Below, piece by piece: positions 15,297 to 21,843 of a DNA stretch of 23,595 nucleotides (position 1 is its first letter; the number at the start of each line of letters is the position of its first letter). Source of the stretch: JBMNOU01 sp050943215. GTDB lineage: Bacteria; Bacillota; Clostridia; Christensenellales; SZUA-584. The notes under the pieces were generated by a model. It did no database searches. It saw only the letters and a list, made by a program, of their open reading frames with translations, and was not told the DNA's origin. A program made the position numbers and the translations under genes. The stretch covers positions 1 through 23,595 of the forward strand of contig JBMNOU010000028.1 in assembly GCA_050943215.1 (NCBI GenBank), in the 5' to 3' direction.

Positions 15297-17087
15297 CTAT
15301 TTCTTTTCAATTGCGCCGAACTTGCATTTTTTGATGCAGGCGCCGCATTTGATACATTTGCTCTGGTCAATCTCAAACGGTTCTTTTACTTTGCCGGATA
15401 TCGCGCCAACCGGGCATACCTTTGAGCAGGCGCTGCATCCTATACACTTCTTTTTGTCGATAACATAATTGAGAAGCGCTTTGCAATGGCCAGCGGGGCA
15501 CTGCTTTTTGTATATGTGTGCCTCGTACTCATCTCGGAAATACTTGATAGTGGACAAAACGGGGTTGGGAGCCGTTTTACCGAGCCCGCAAAGTGCAGCG
15601 TTTTTAATGTTATTGCCCAGTTCTTCAAGTTTTTCTATGTCTCCATCCTCACCTTTGCCGTCAACGATACGCTCAAGTATCTCTAGCATGCGTTTAGTAC
15701 CGATACGGCATGGAGGGCATTTTCCGCAGGACTCATCCACAGTGAAATCAAGGAAAAACCGTGCAACGTCAACCATACAGTTATCCTCGTCCATAACGAT
15801 CAATCCGCCGCTGCCCATCATCGAGCCAATAGCAGTCAGGGAATCGTAATCGATGGGGGTGTCAAGATGAGACGCGGGGATACATCCTCCCGAAGGGCCG
15901 CCAGTTTGCGCAGCTTTAAATTTTTTGCCTCCGGGTATGCCACCACCGATATCATATATGATCTCACGAAGCGTGGTACCCATAGGTATCTCGACAAGAC
16001 CCGTGTTGTTTATTTTACCGCCAAGAGCAAATACTTTTGTGCCTTTGCTCTTTTCGGTACCCATCGAAGTAAACCATTTTGCTCCTTTAAGTATTATTTG
16101 CGAAATATTCGCCAAAGTTTCAACGTTATTGATGATCGTTGGTTTTCCATATAGACCTTTTTGTGCTGGGAACGGCGGTTTGGGTGTTGGTTCACCTCTG
16201 TGGCCTTCAATCGATGAAATCAGAGCCATCTCTTCACCGCATACAAACGCGCCCGCACCAAGGCGGATCTCGATATCAAAATCAAAATCTGTGTCGAAAA
16301 TATTTTTTCCGAGCAGTCCAAGCTCTCTTGCCTGGCTGATCGCGATTTCAAGCCGCTTGACGGCTATCGGGTATTCGGCCCGTACGTAAATAAACCCCAT
16401 ATCAGAGCCTATCGAATACCCGGCAATCGCCATCGCTTCGAGTACAGCGTGCGGGTCGCCCTCGAGTACGCTTCTGTCCATAAAAGCGCCCGGATCACCT
16501 TCGTCCGCATTGCATATCACATATTTTTGATCGCCCTTGGAGTTTAAGCCAAGCTGCCATTTCATTCCGGTGGAGAACCCGCCGCCGCCTCTGCCTCTCA
16601 GACCGCTATCTTTGATGATATCAATAACCTGCTGAGGGGTATATTCCGTAAGGCACTGTCCGAGTGCCTTATATCCTTCAAAAGCGATATATTCTTCTAT
16701 TTTTTCAGGGTCAATAACACCGCAGTTTTTCAGCGCGATCCGTCTTTGTTTTTTGTAGAAACCGACGTTGCTGAGCGATGTTTCAACGTCTGTTGCAGCA
16801 TCTTTATAAAGTAGCCTCTGAACGATCCTGCCCTTTAGCAGATGCTCGCTGACGATCTCAGAGACATCATCGACCTTAACTTTTGAATAGAAACATCCTT
16901 CGGGGTAGACAATGACGATCGGGCCCGCTTCACAAAGCCCGAAACAGCCTGTTTGGACAACCTTGACTTCTTTGTCAAGACCCGCATTCATTATTTCTTC
17001 GTTCATTCTTTCCATTATTTTTGGCGAGTCGGAAGATGTACAGCCTGTACCGCCGCAAATAAGCATATGGGAACGGAAAATATCCAT
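15297..17087 (-). CDS. hydB: NuoF-like hydrogenase subunit HydB (flavin and NADH-binding)
   Basis: Flavin subunit that exchanges electrons with NAD(H) in trimeric hydrogenases and is the likely site of bifurcation. Domains over 596 residues: an N-terminal thioredoxin-like 2Fe-2S domain (Cys11, Cys16, Cys48, Cys52), the FMN/NADH Rossmann region with GLRGRGGGGFSTGMKW (162-177), GAGAFVCGEEMALI (277-290) and a SLBB-like part. Then come the 4Fe-4S motif ESCGKCPPC (Cys454, 457, 460 plus Cys500) and two C-terminal 4Fe-4S ferredoxin motifs (Cys548/551/554/558 and 578/581/584/588). An extra pair, Cys530 and Cys535 in CPAGHC, precedes the ferredoxin domain and could bind another metal site. GGAGG (17096-17100) is eight bases before the ATG. 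It sits 19 bases after the small 2Fe-2S gene and 17 bases before hydA. Confidence 0.95.
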   Translation of the reverse strand: MDIFRSHMLICGGTGCTSSDSPKIMERMNEEIMNAGLDKEVKVVQTGCFGLCEAGPIVIVYPEGCFYSKVKVDDVSEIVSEHLLKGRIVQRLLYKDAATDVETSLSNVGFYKKQRRIALKNCGVIDPEKIEEYIAFEGYKALGQCLTEYTPQQVIDIIKDSGLRGRGGGGFSTGMKWQLGLNSKGDQKYVICNADEGDPGAFMDRSVLEGDPHAVLEAMAIAGYSIGSDMGFIYVRAEYPIAVKRLEIAISQARELGLLGKNIFDTDFDFDIEIRLGAGAFVCGEEMALISSIEGHRGEPTPKPPFPAQKGLYGKPTIINNVETLANISQIILKGAKWFTSMGTEKSKGTKVFALGGKINNTGLVEIPMGTTLREIIYDIGGGIPGGKKFKAAQTGGPSGGCIPASHLDTPIDYDSLTAIGSMMGSGGLIVMDEDNCMVDVARFFLDFTVDESCGKCPPCRIGTKRMLEILERIVDGKGEDGDIEKLEELGNNIKNAALCGLGKTAPNPVLSTIKYFRDEYEAHIYKKQCPAGHCKALLNYVIDKKKCIGCSACSKVCPVGAISGKVKEPFEIDQSKCIKCGACIKKCKFGAIEKK

Positions 17088-17106
17088 GGTTTATACCTCC
17101 TTAAAA

Positions 17107-17484
17107 CTACTGATTGTTATTTTCATTATAGCCAATTGTGTATTCCGTGACAGGGTTACCGTTCACGATGTGCTCAGCCACAATTTTGCCAACCATGCTG
17201 GGATCAACCTTGACATACGTCACTTTATCACTGCCTGGCGCATATACTTCGACCATAGGTTCAAGACGGCATGCGCCGATACATCCGGTCTGAGATACTG
17301 TGACGTTGGAAAGCTTTCTTTTGGCTACTTCTTCTACAAAAGCAGAAAGAACAGGACGCGCACCCGCAGCGATGCCGCAGGTTGCCATGCCGACAACAAT
17401 GCGTATACCGTCCTTTTTATTCCTGAGATCAATTTGAGACAAAGTCTTATTTCTGATTTCTTCTAATTCTTTTAAGGATTTCAT
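17107..17484 (-). CDS. Thioredoxin-like 2Fe-2S ferredoxin-domain protein of the hydrogenase operon
   Basis: A 125-residue protein with a helical N-terminus (about 1-25) followed by a thioredoxin-like ferredoxin fold, related to the C-terminal half of NuoE and the N-terminus of HydB. Only three cysteines are seen: Cys36 in MATCGIAAGA, and Cys68 and Cys72 in TGCIGACR. The position of the usual second ligand (CxxxxC) is Ala/Gly. I recall the same MATCGIAAGA form in similar clostridial proteins, so it may be a family trait. Whether a cluster is bound is open. The start overlaps the upstream ATPase stop as ATGA, and GGAGG (17494-17498) lies nine bases upstream. Its place between hydC and hydB suggests an accessory electron-transfer or assembly subunit. 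Confidence 0.85.
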   Translation of the reverse strand: MKSLKELEEIRNKTLSQIDLRNKKDGIRIVVGMATCGIAAGARPVLSAFVEEVAKRKLSNVTVSQTGCIGACRLEPMVEVYAPGSDKVTYVKVDPSMVGKIVAEHIVNGNPVTEYTIGYNENNNQ

Positions 17485-18032
17485 ATCTCATTACCTCCAA
17501 ATACTTGTGTAATCCCTTCCTGTAAAAATCCACGTATAAACTCTAAAACATCCGGCTGAGTGATTGGCACACCTTCTATAGCCGCTTTTATTTGTCTGGT
17601 GTCATAAATAAACGATTCATCTTTTTTTGCTGAAAATACAAAGTCAATTTGTGGATTCAGCAATGTCAAGGTGAATATGGTTTCTGCAATATCTCCAAGC
17701 GGCGGTCGGTCTATATGGGAATAATTGTACTCTGCTTTTAAAGTTGTGCCCATACCGGGAGAGGATATTATATCAAGATCTCCACCGGTATTAACGCAGC
17801 TAGCTTTAAATAGCGGTATACCAAGCCCGACTTTTCGTGTGGTTCTAGACGTTGCAAACGGACTTTTAACATTTTTAAGCATTTCCTGATCCATACCGCA
17901 TCCATTGTCTTCAATAATGACAGTTAGCATGTCAATATCGCTATCAATAACTACGCTGATCTGAATTAGATTAGCCTTTGCTCTGACCGAATTCTCAGCG
18001 ATATCGAGTATGTGCAGAGAAATGTCTCTCAT
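17481..18032 (-). CDS. GHKL-type ATP-binding protein within the hydrogenase operon
   Basis: A 183-residue protein whose first 105 residues form a histidine-kinase-like ATPase fold: N-box HILDIAENSVRA (7-18), G1 box EDNGCGM (41-47) and G2 box GLGIPLFK (69-76), then GMGTTLKAEY. No phospho-accepting His domain, sensor or membrane segment is present, so it is not an ordinary sensor kinase. Residues about 106-183 form a further domain that I do not recognise (starting near RPPLGDIAETI). The start ATG overlaps the hydC stop (TAATG) without a clear binding site of its own, indicating coupled translation. Such ATPases sit inside trimeric hydrogenase operons of other clostridia as far as I recall; their function is unsettled. 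Possible roles are anti-sigma-like switching, protein phosphorylation or cofactor assembly. Confidence 0.85.
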   Translation of the reverse strand: MRDISLHILDIAENSVRAKANLIQISVVIDSDIDMLTVIIEDNGCGMDQEMLKNVKSPFATSRTTRKVGLGIPLFKASCVNTGGDLDIISSPGMGTTLKAEYNYSHIDRPPLGDIAETIFTLTLLNPQIDFVFSAKKDESFIYDTRQIKAAIEGVPITQPDVLEFIRGFLQEGITQVFGGNEI

Positions 18033-18511
18033 TATTTATAGTATTTTTTCAAAATCGCCGGAATATCCTCCGGATCTAGCCTGCCGTATACCTGATCATC
18101 AATCATTATAACAGGTGCGAGTCCGCAGCATCCGAGACAACGAGTGGCCTCAAGTGTAAATAATTTGTCCTGAGTTGTTTCACCCGGCTCAACGCCCAGC
18201 TCTTTGGCCAGCTTTTCCATAACCTTTTCGACATTCTTGACATAGCAGGCGGTACCCATACATACATTGATTATGTGTTCGCCTTTTGGCTGCAATGCAA
18301 ATTGCGAATAAAAAGTTGCAACACCGTATACATCACTCATGGGGATGCCTAATTGCTCGGAAATAAGCTCCTGTACATCAAAAGTTAATGCACCGAACAA
18401 CGACTGAGCTTTCTGCATCACGGGCATCAGCGGACCTGGTTTTTTCTTCTGTTCTTCGATAAAACTGATTAGCTCTTCACGCATGGCCTTTTCATCGACA
18501 GTTGTGGTCAT
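18032..18511 (-). CDS. hydC: NuoE-like hydrogenase subunit HydC (2Fe-2S)
   Basis: The 24-kDa-type subunit that passes electrons to or from the flavin subunit HydB. The 159-residue product has the helical N-terminal half (LMPVMQKAQSLFGAL, then DVYGVATFYSQF) and the thioredoxin-like half carrying the 2Fe-2S ligands Cys84 and Cys89 (CMGTAC) and Cys125 and Cys129 (CLGCCG). A longer reading to 18550 exists, but GGAGG (18518-18522) is six bases before the ATG at 18511, which gives the start MTTTVDEKAM. It is the first gene of the operon, 45 bases downstream of the Rex operator. Its stop overlaps the start of the ATPase gene by one base. Confidence 0.95.
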   Translation of the reverse strand: MTTTVDEKAMREELISFIEEQKKKPGPLMPVMQKAQSLFGALTFDVQELISEQLGIPMSDVYGVATFYSQFALQPKGEHIINVCMGTACYVKNVEKVMEKLAKELGVEPGETTQDKLFTLEATRCLGCCGLAPVIMIDDQVYGRLDPEDIPAILKKYYK

Positions 18512-18556
18512 GTTTATCCTCCTAATTTCTTTGTTAATAGTAAAACTCATACGAGA

Positions 18557-18574
18557 TTGTTAAAAAAATAACAA
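18557..18574. promoter_or_regulatory. Rex operator controlling the hydrogenase operon
   Basis: TTGTTAAAAAAATAACAA is a perfect inverted repeat of TTGTTA and TAACAA with a six-base A spacer. It matches the clostridial Rex consensus TTGTTAAnnnnTTAACAA at all but one position. It directly abuts the -10 element of the hyd promoter, the expected place for repression when the NADH/NAD ratio is low. Confidence 0.85.
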
Positions 18575-18601
18575 TTATATCCGACGCATATTGTATCATA
18601 A
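18574..18601 (-). promoter_or_regulatory. Probable promoter of the hyd operon
   Basis: A perfect minus-strand TATAAT (18574-18579) lies about 65 bases upstream of the hydC start. A weak -35 TTATGA (18596-18601) is 16 bases further up. The poor -35 and adjacent Rex operator suggest a regulated promoter. The surrounding 187-base spacer (18512-18698) is AT-rich, with no clear terminator for the upstream PHP gene. Confidence 0.6.
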
Positions 18602-18698
18602 AATGTATCTATTTGCACTAATTTGTTTGTGAAATTATTAATAAATTAAAAATGTTCGGGTTTTTTCATTGAATCATGACAATTAACTAGGAATGGCG

Positions 18699-19385
18699 TT
18701 ATTTACTGGCAAAATAAACGATATCTTGGGGTGTTGAGATGTCCGGTAGAGTAAACTGTGGTTCGGATATATCTCCTAAACAGTGTGCGTCGGATGAATA
18801 AAGCTTTTTGAAATATTTGTCAACGGCAGGGCAGGGAAGGTTTTTGGCGATCTCTACACAGCTAAACAGATTTGAAGGAATGAATCCGAGGTTGGAAAGA
18901 ACAGAAAAAGAATCTCTGTTAATGTGAGCAGGTATAGCACATCCTCCAGCGTCTTTTGCCATTGTGTCAATATCTTCCATCGTATATGGAGTGGCCTGAA
19001 GCAAAAGCTTTCGTAATGTGCCGGCGGGATGGTCATAAATATCCATAACAATTTGATTGCCGAACAATTCAGGGTGGTTATCTATGGCAGGCAAACTGTC
19101 ATAAATTTGTTCTGTGAATTTTATAGCGGCGCTTAATTTCGGAAAGTATACGAGTATGTGAACTTCTTCTTTGCTGGTAACCTCGATACCCGGTACAAAG
19201 ATAAGGTCGTTTTGCTGCGCCGCTTCATGCATGGATTTTAGATTTCTTCCTGTATTGTGGTCTGTAAGGCTGATTACAGAAAGACCTTTAAGGCGCGCCA
19301 TGCCCGCGATATTGGCGGGCGTCATATCATCGGAAGCGCAAGGGGAGAGGCATGAATGAATGTGAAGATCGTATGCCGAATCCAT
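18699..19385 (-). CDS. PHP-domain phosphoesterase
   Basis: A 228-residue member of the polymerase-and-histidinol-phosphatase superfamily, metal-dependent phosphoesterases. Metal-ligand motifs are all visible: YDLHIHSCLS (His8, His10), LTDHNT (Asp42, His43), GIEVTSKEEVHIL (Glu68, His76), PAHINRD (His154) and SSDAHCLGDI (Asp199, His201). No polymerase or other domain is attached. The frame is open back to 19541 inside the neighbouring gene, but the homology begins at ATG 19385, one base after the stop of the DRTGG gene (TAA-A-ATG), so coupled translation is the likely start signal. The substrate is unknown: a nucleotide, a phosphoprotein or a small phosphate ester are all possible. It is the last gene of the regulatory cluster. 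Confidence 0.88.
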   Translation of the reverse strand: MDSAYDLHIHSCLSPCASDDMTPANIAGMARLKGLSVISLTDHNTGRNLKSMHEAAQQNDLIFVPGIEVTSKEEVHILVYFPKLSAAIKFTEQIYDSLPAIDNHPELFGNQIVMDIYDHPAGTLRKLLLQATPYTMEDIDTMAKDAGGCAIPAHINRDSFSVLSNLGFIPSNLFSCVEIAKNLPCPAVDKYFKKLYSSDAHCLGDISEPQFTLPDISTPQDIVYFASK

Positions 19386-19386
19386 T

Positions 19387-19722
19387 TTAAACTTCGCCGA
19401 TGCCGAGGTCGGCCATTGCTTTTGCCGCCCCGTACGCGGTGCATTTAGCCGTAAGAATACAAACGTTTTTTTCAGTGGCTGCGCGGATAGTTTCGTTGGA
19501 AATATCAATATTCTCAGGGATGATGACACATGAAAAGCCAAGCAGCGATGCTATCGCGATGACGTTGAGGTGTGTCTGTACCGTGATCCATGCCGTACCT
19601 TCCTGGCCGTGTGCCATCACCCAGCTTAAAAGATCGCAGACATAAGCTGAGGTAATGTTGCTGTCCGTATTTCCAGCAACGCATGTCCATCCTGTTTTTA
19701 AAATGAGTTCATTTACCGTCAT
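19387..19722 (-). CDS. DRTGG-type small protein (second copy, downstream of the H-cluster gene)
   Basis: A 111-residue stand-alone protein of the DRTGG-like fold known as a regulatory or ligand-binding module in HPr-kinase-like and CBS-containing proteins. Visible are alternating strands and helices (LNVIAIASLLGFSCVIIPEN, then NVCILTAKCTAYGAAKAMADLG), and no kinase or enzyme motif. It aligns by eye with the 116-residue protein at 21466-21816, especially in the last third (hydrophobic strand, then CxxTxYxA and a closing helix), so the two are likely paralogues. GAGGAG lies seven bases upstream of the ATG. The start is one base after the stop of the H-cluster gene, and the PHP gene begins one base after its own stop. 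Confidence 0.75.
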   Translation of the reverse strand: MTVNELILKTGWTCVAGNTDSNITSAYVCDLLSWVMAHGQEGTAWITVQTHLNVIAIASLLGFSCVIIPENIDISNETIRAATEKNVCILTAKCTAYGAAKAMADLGIGEV

Positions 19723-19723
19723 A

Positions 19724-21028
19724 TCATTCTCCTCGTTTATCTTTGTTAGTCAATTCCACCATTTGTTCCGCAAGGCTTGTTACCTTATCTCTCAGCTTAA
19801 ATATGCAATCCATTTCTTTTGCATCGCCTCTGACAATATCCTCGGCCATAGCCCTGCATGAAGGTGAGCCACAAGAGCCGCAATCGAGCCCTGGCAGCCG
19901 TGCGGCAATCTCTTCAATCTGCTCAAGTTTTTTCATCGCTTTGACCATATCTTCGTCTATTTTCATCACTGGCCTTGGCATGATTGGATGCTTAAAATCA
20001 ACGCTGTCGCTATCAATATAACGCTGTGCATAATCAAATGAAAGCTCGGCATTGAGTATTTTTGAAGAGAGTTTTTTGATGCGCGTTCTTGCGACAAAAG
20101 GATTCTCAAATGTCAGAGGTCCACCGACACATCCACCTGGACATGCCAGACCTTCAAAAAACTGCAGATCTCCGAGCTTAAGATTTTCAATTTCTTCAAG
20201 CACTTTAATCACATTGCCGATATCATCTACTGCAAGGTAGTTGTCTACACCCGATGCCAAGCATTCACCGCCCGAATTGGCCCATCCAATGCCATAGACG
20301 GTTGCGGTTTGACCTTCAAGCGTTTCGGCACTTTTATTTTTCAGCTGTCCGGCAAGCAGACCATATATATCGATAACGGAAACGGCACCGTCTACAGCGC
20401 TCTTATCTACACCGTACGGATTCTTTATACTGGTCATCTTCGCCGGGCACGGTGTAATAAAAAAAGCACCGATTTCGGTTATATCCACACCATGTTTTTC
20501 CGCAAATTCAACTTTAGCCGCATTTGCCGCAATCTCCATCGGCGAAAGCAAATCCAAAATGTTATCGATAAGGTTGGGAAACCGCACCTGTATCAGTCGG
20601 ACGATGGCAGGGCATGCTGAAGATATAATGGGCAGATTCTTTTTGCTATTGATCTTTTCTCTGATTGCGCAGCTGACGATGTCGGCACCCTTGGCGACTT
20701 CGTAAACGTCATCAAACCCCATTTGCTTGAGCCCCATGAGCACCCTGTCTATACTGGTGAGATTCTTAAACTGCCCGTAAAGAGACGGGGCAGGCAGAGC
20801 GATCTTATATTTGAACCGGCTGATATCTGAGAAAGGATCGGTATAGGCCACTTTTGCATGGTATGGGCAAACGCGAATGCAAACTCCGCAGTCGATACAG
20901 CGTTCGTCAATGATTTGGGCTTTACCGTTACGTACGCGGATCGCTTCAGTAGGGCAGTGTTTGATACAGTTTGTACAACCTCTGCATTTATCGCGGTCCA
21001 GGCGTACCGAATGAAAATATGTGTTCAT
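19724..21028 (-). CDS. Sensory-type [FeFe]-hydrogenase-like protein with C-terminal 4Fe-4S domain
   Basis: A 434-residue protein with two N-terminal ferredoxin motifs (Cys15/18/21/25 and Cys44/47/50/54), then a short H-cluster domain. Its three motifs differ from catalytic hydrogenases: SSACPAI (136-142) for TSCCPxW, TPCPAK (192-197) for MPCxxK, and LACPGGCVGGP (294-304). The four cubane ligands can be assigned to Cys139, Cys194, Cys296 and Cys300, but the neighbouring proton-relay Cys is Ala, as described for putative sensory HydS enzymes. A further 4Fe-4S domain (Cys383, 386, 391, 408; CGSCGSPSCRAMAED) and a short charged helix end the protein. There is no PAS domain, unlike classical group C proteins. 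It fits the sensory or group C/D class rather than a producing enzyme. Neighbours are two DRTGG proteins, a GHKL ATPase and a PHP protein; sensing H2 or redox state is an inference. Confidence 0.88.
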   Translation of the reverse strand: MNTYFHSVRLDRDKCRGCTNCIKHCPTEAIRVRNGKAQIIDERCIDCGVCIRVCPYHAKVAYTDPFSDISRFKYKIALPAPSLYGQFKNLTSIDRVLMGLKQMGFDDVYEVAKGADIVSCAIREKINSKKNLPIISSACPAIVRLIQVRFPNLIDNILDLLSPMEIAANAAKVEFAEKHGVDITEIGAFFITPCPAKMTSIKNPYGVDKSAVDGAVSVIDIYGLLAGQLKNKSAETLEGQTATVYGIGWANSGGECLASGVDNYLAVDDIGNVIKVLEEIENLKLGDLQFFEGLACPGGCVGGPLTFENPFVARTRIKKLSSKILNAELSFDYAQRYIDSDSVDFKHPIMPRPVMKIDEDMVKAMKKLEQIEEIAARLPGLDCGSCGSPSCRAMAEDIVRGDAKEMDCIFKLRDKVTSLAEQMVELTNKDKRGE

Positions 21029-21040
21029 AACATACCGCCT

Positions 21041-21463
21041 TCAATTTATATTAAACTGGAGCCTAAGATTTGTTCCCTTCGGGCTCGATTTAATGTCAAA
21101 ATAATCGCTGTTCTTTTTTATATTCGGGAGCCCCATACCGGCACCGAATCCCATCATCTGGATGTTCGTAGGTGCTGTGGAAAACCCCTCCTGCATCGCC
21201 ATGTCAATATCCGTGATGCCGGGCCCCTTATCATTGCAGTTGATATACACAGTGTTAGGCGATATTTCCAACTGAATCATACCGCCGTTGCTGTGGATAA
21301 CCATATTAAGTTCGGCCTCGTACGCAGCGATCGATACTCGTCTGATCAACGCTGGGTCGATACCGATCATCTTTAATACACTTTTGATCTTCGCCGAGGC
21401 TTCTCCGGCAGAAGCGTAATCGTTTGAGGTTATAGAGAATGTTTCCTTGTACGTATTCGACAT
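21041..21463 (-). CDS. Anti-sigma-like GHKL ATPase (SpoIIAB/RsbW-type fold)
   Basis: A 140-residue single-domain ATPase resembling serine-protein-kinase anti-sigma factors. The N-box is YEAELNMVIHS (48-58), G1 is NDKGPGI (77-83) and G2 is MGFGAGMGLPNI (104-115), followed by SPKGTNLRLQF. There is no sensor or dimerisation domain. An open reading back to 21514 exists, but AAGGAG (21469-21474) is five bases before the ATG at 21463, which gives MSNTYKETFS and starts two bases after the stop of the upstream DRTGG gene. The H-cluster gene follows 12 bases later. Partner switching or phosphorylation of a neighbour protein is plausible by family; no sigma factor or STAS antagonist is encoded nearby, which argues against a simple anti-sigma role. 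Confidence 0.85.
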   Translation of the reverse strand: MSNTYKETFSITSNDYASAGEASAKIKSVLKMIGIDPALIRRVSIAAYEAELNMVIHSNGGMIQLEISPNTVYINCNDKGPGITDIDMAMQEGFSTAPTNIQMMGFGAGMGLPNIKKNSDYFDIKSSPKGTNLRLQFNIN

Positions 21464-21465
21464 AG

Positions 21466-21816
21466 CTACTCCTTGCAGCATGGCGCAAGACCCATTTGAT
21501 ACAATCGGCCGCACGCTTCATATAAAGTATGTTTGCATACCAAAAGAGTCATTCCTTTTTTTTTGGCAAGCTCGCAAATATCGCTGGTCGGTTTTTTACC
21601 TCTGACAAAAACGATGCAAAGCACGTCCAACATTTCGGCTGTTCTTATAGTATGCTGGTTGACCATGCCTGTCAGCAATACGCAGCCCTCTTTTGCAAAA
21701 GAGAGAACGTCACTCATCAAATCGGCCCCGAAGGCAGAGGTCAATTGCTTGTCCATATTTTGTTCGCCGCATATAATATCACAGCTTAAGCATGCGGCTA
21801 CTTCGGATACTTTCAT
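21466..21816 (-). CDS. DRTGG-type small protein (first copy)
   Basis: A 116-residue stand-alone protein of DRTGG-like fold: a short N-terminal strand-helix (MKVSEVAACLSCDIICG), a middle strand (CVLLTGMVNQHTIRTAEML) and a C-terminal Rossmann-like half (LCIVFVRGKKPTSDICELAK, then LLVCKHTLYEACGRLYQMGL). No catalytic motif is seen. It looks paralogous to the protein at 19387-19722. A TTG at 21828 is in frame, but it lies in the ribosome binding site; GGAGG (21822-21826) is five bases before ATG 21816. It follows the SPOR gene by 27 bases and precedes the GHKL ATPase by two, so all are one transcript. Its role is likely as a binding partner or ligand sensor for the ATPase or the H-cluster protein. 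Confidence 0.75.
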   Translation of the reverse strand: MKVSEVAACLSCDIICGEQNMDKQLTSAFGADLMSDVLSFAKEGCVLLTGMVNQHTIRTAEMLDVLCIVFVRGKKPTSDICELAKKKGMTLLVCKHTLYEACGRLYQMGLAPCCKE

Positions 21817-21843
21817 AAATACCTCCAAATGAAGTGCAATGGG

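Noticed and set aside
15925..16389. 154-codon plus-strand open frame opposite hydB
   Set aside because: It lies entirely antisense to a conserved NuoF-like gene, has no ribosome binding site that fits, and its translation resembles no protein.
16912..17466. 184-codon plus-strand open frame across the hydB/2Fe-2S gene junction
   Set aside because: Antisense to two well-supported genes; its length follows from the codon pattern of the opposite strand.
18627..18644. Second Rex-like site starting TTGTGA upstream of the hyd promoter
   Set aside because: Only the first half matches; the other half (TAATAA) does not, so it is at most a weak half-site.
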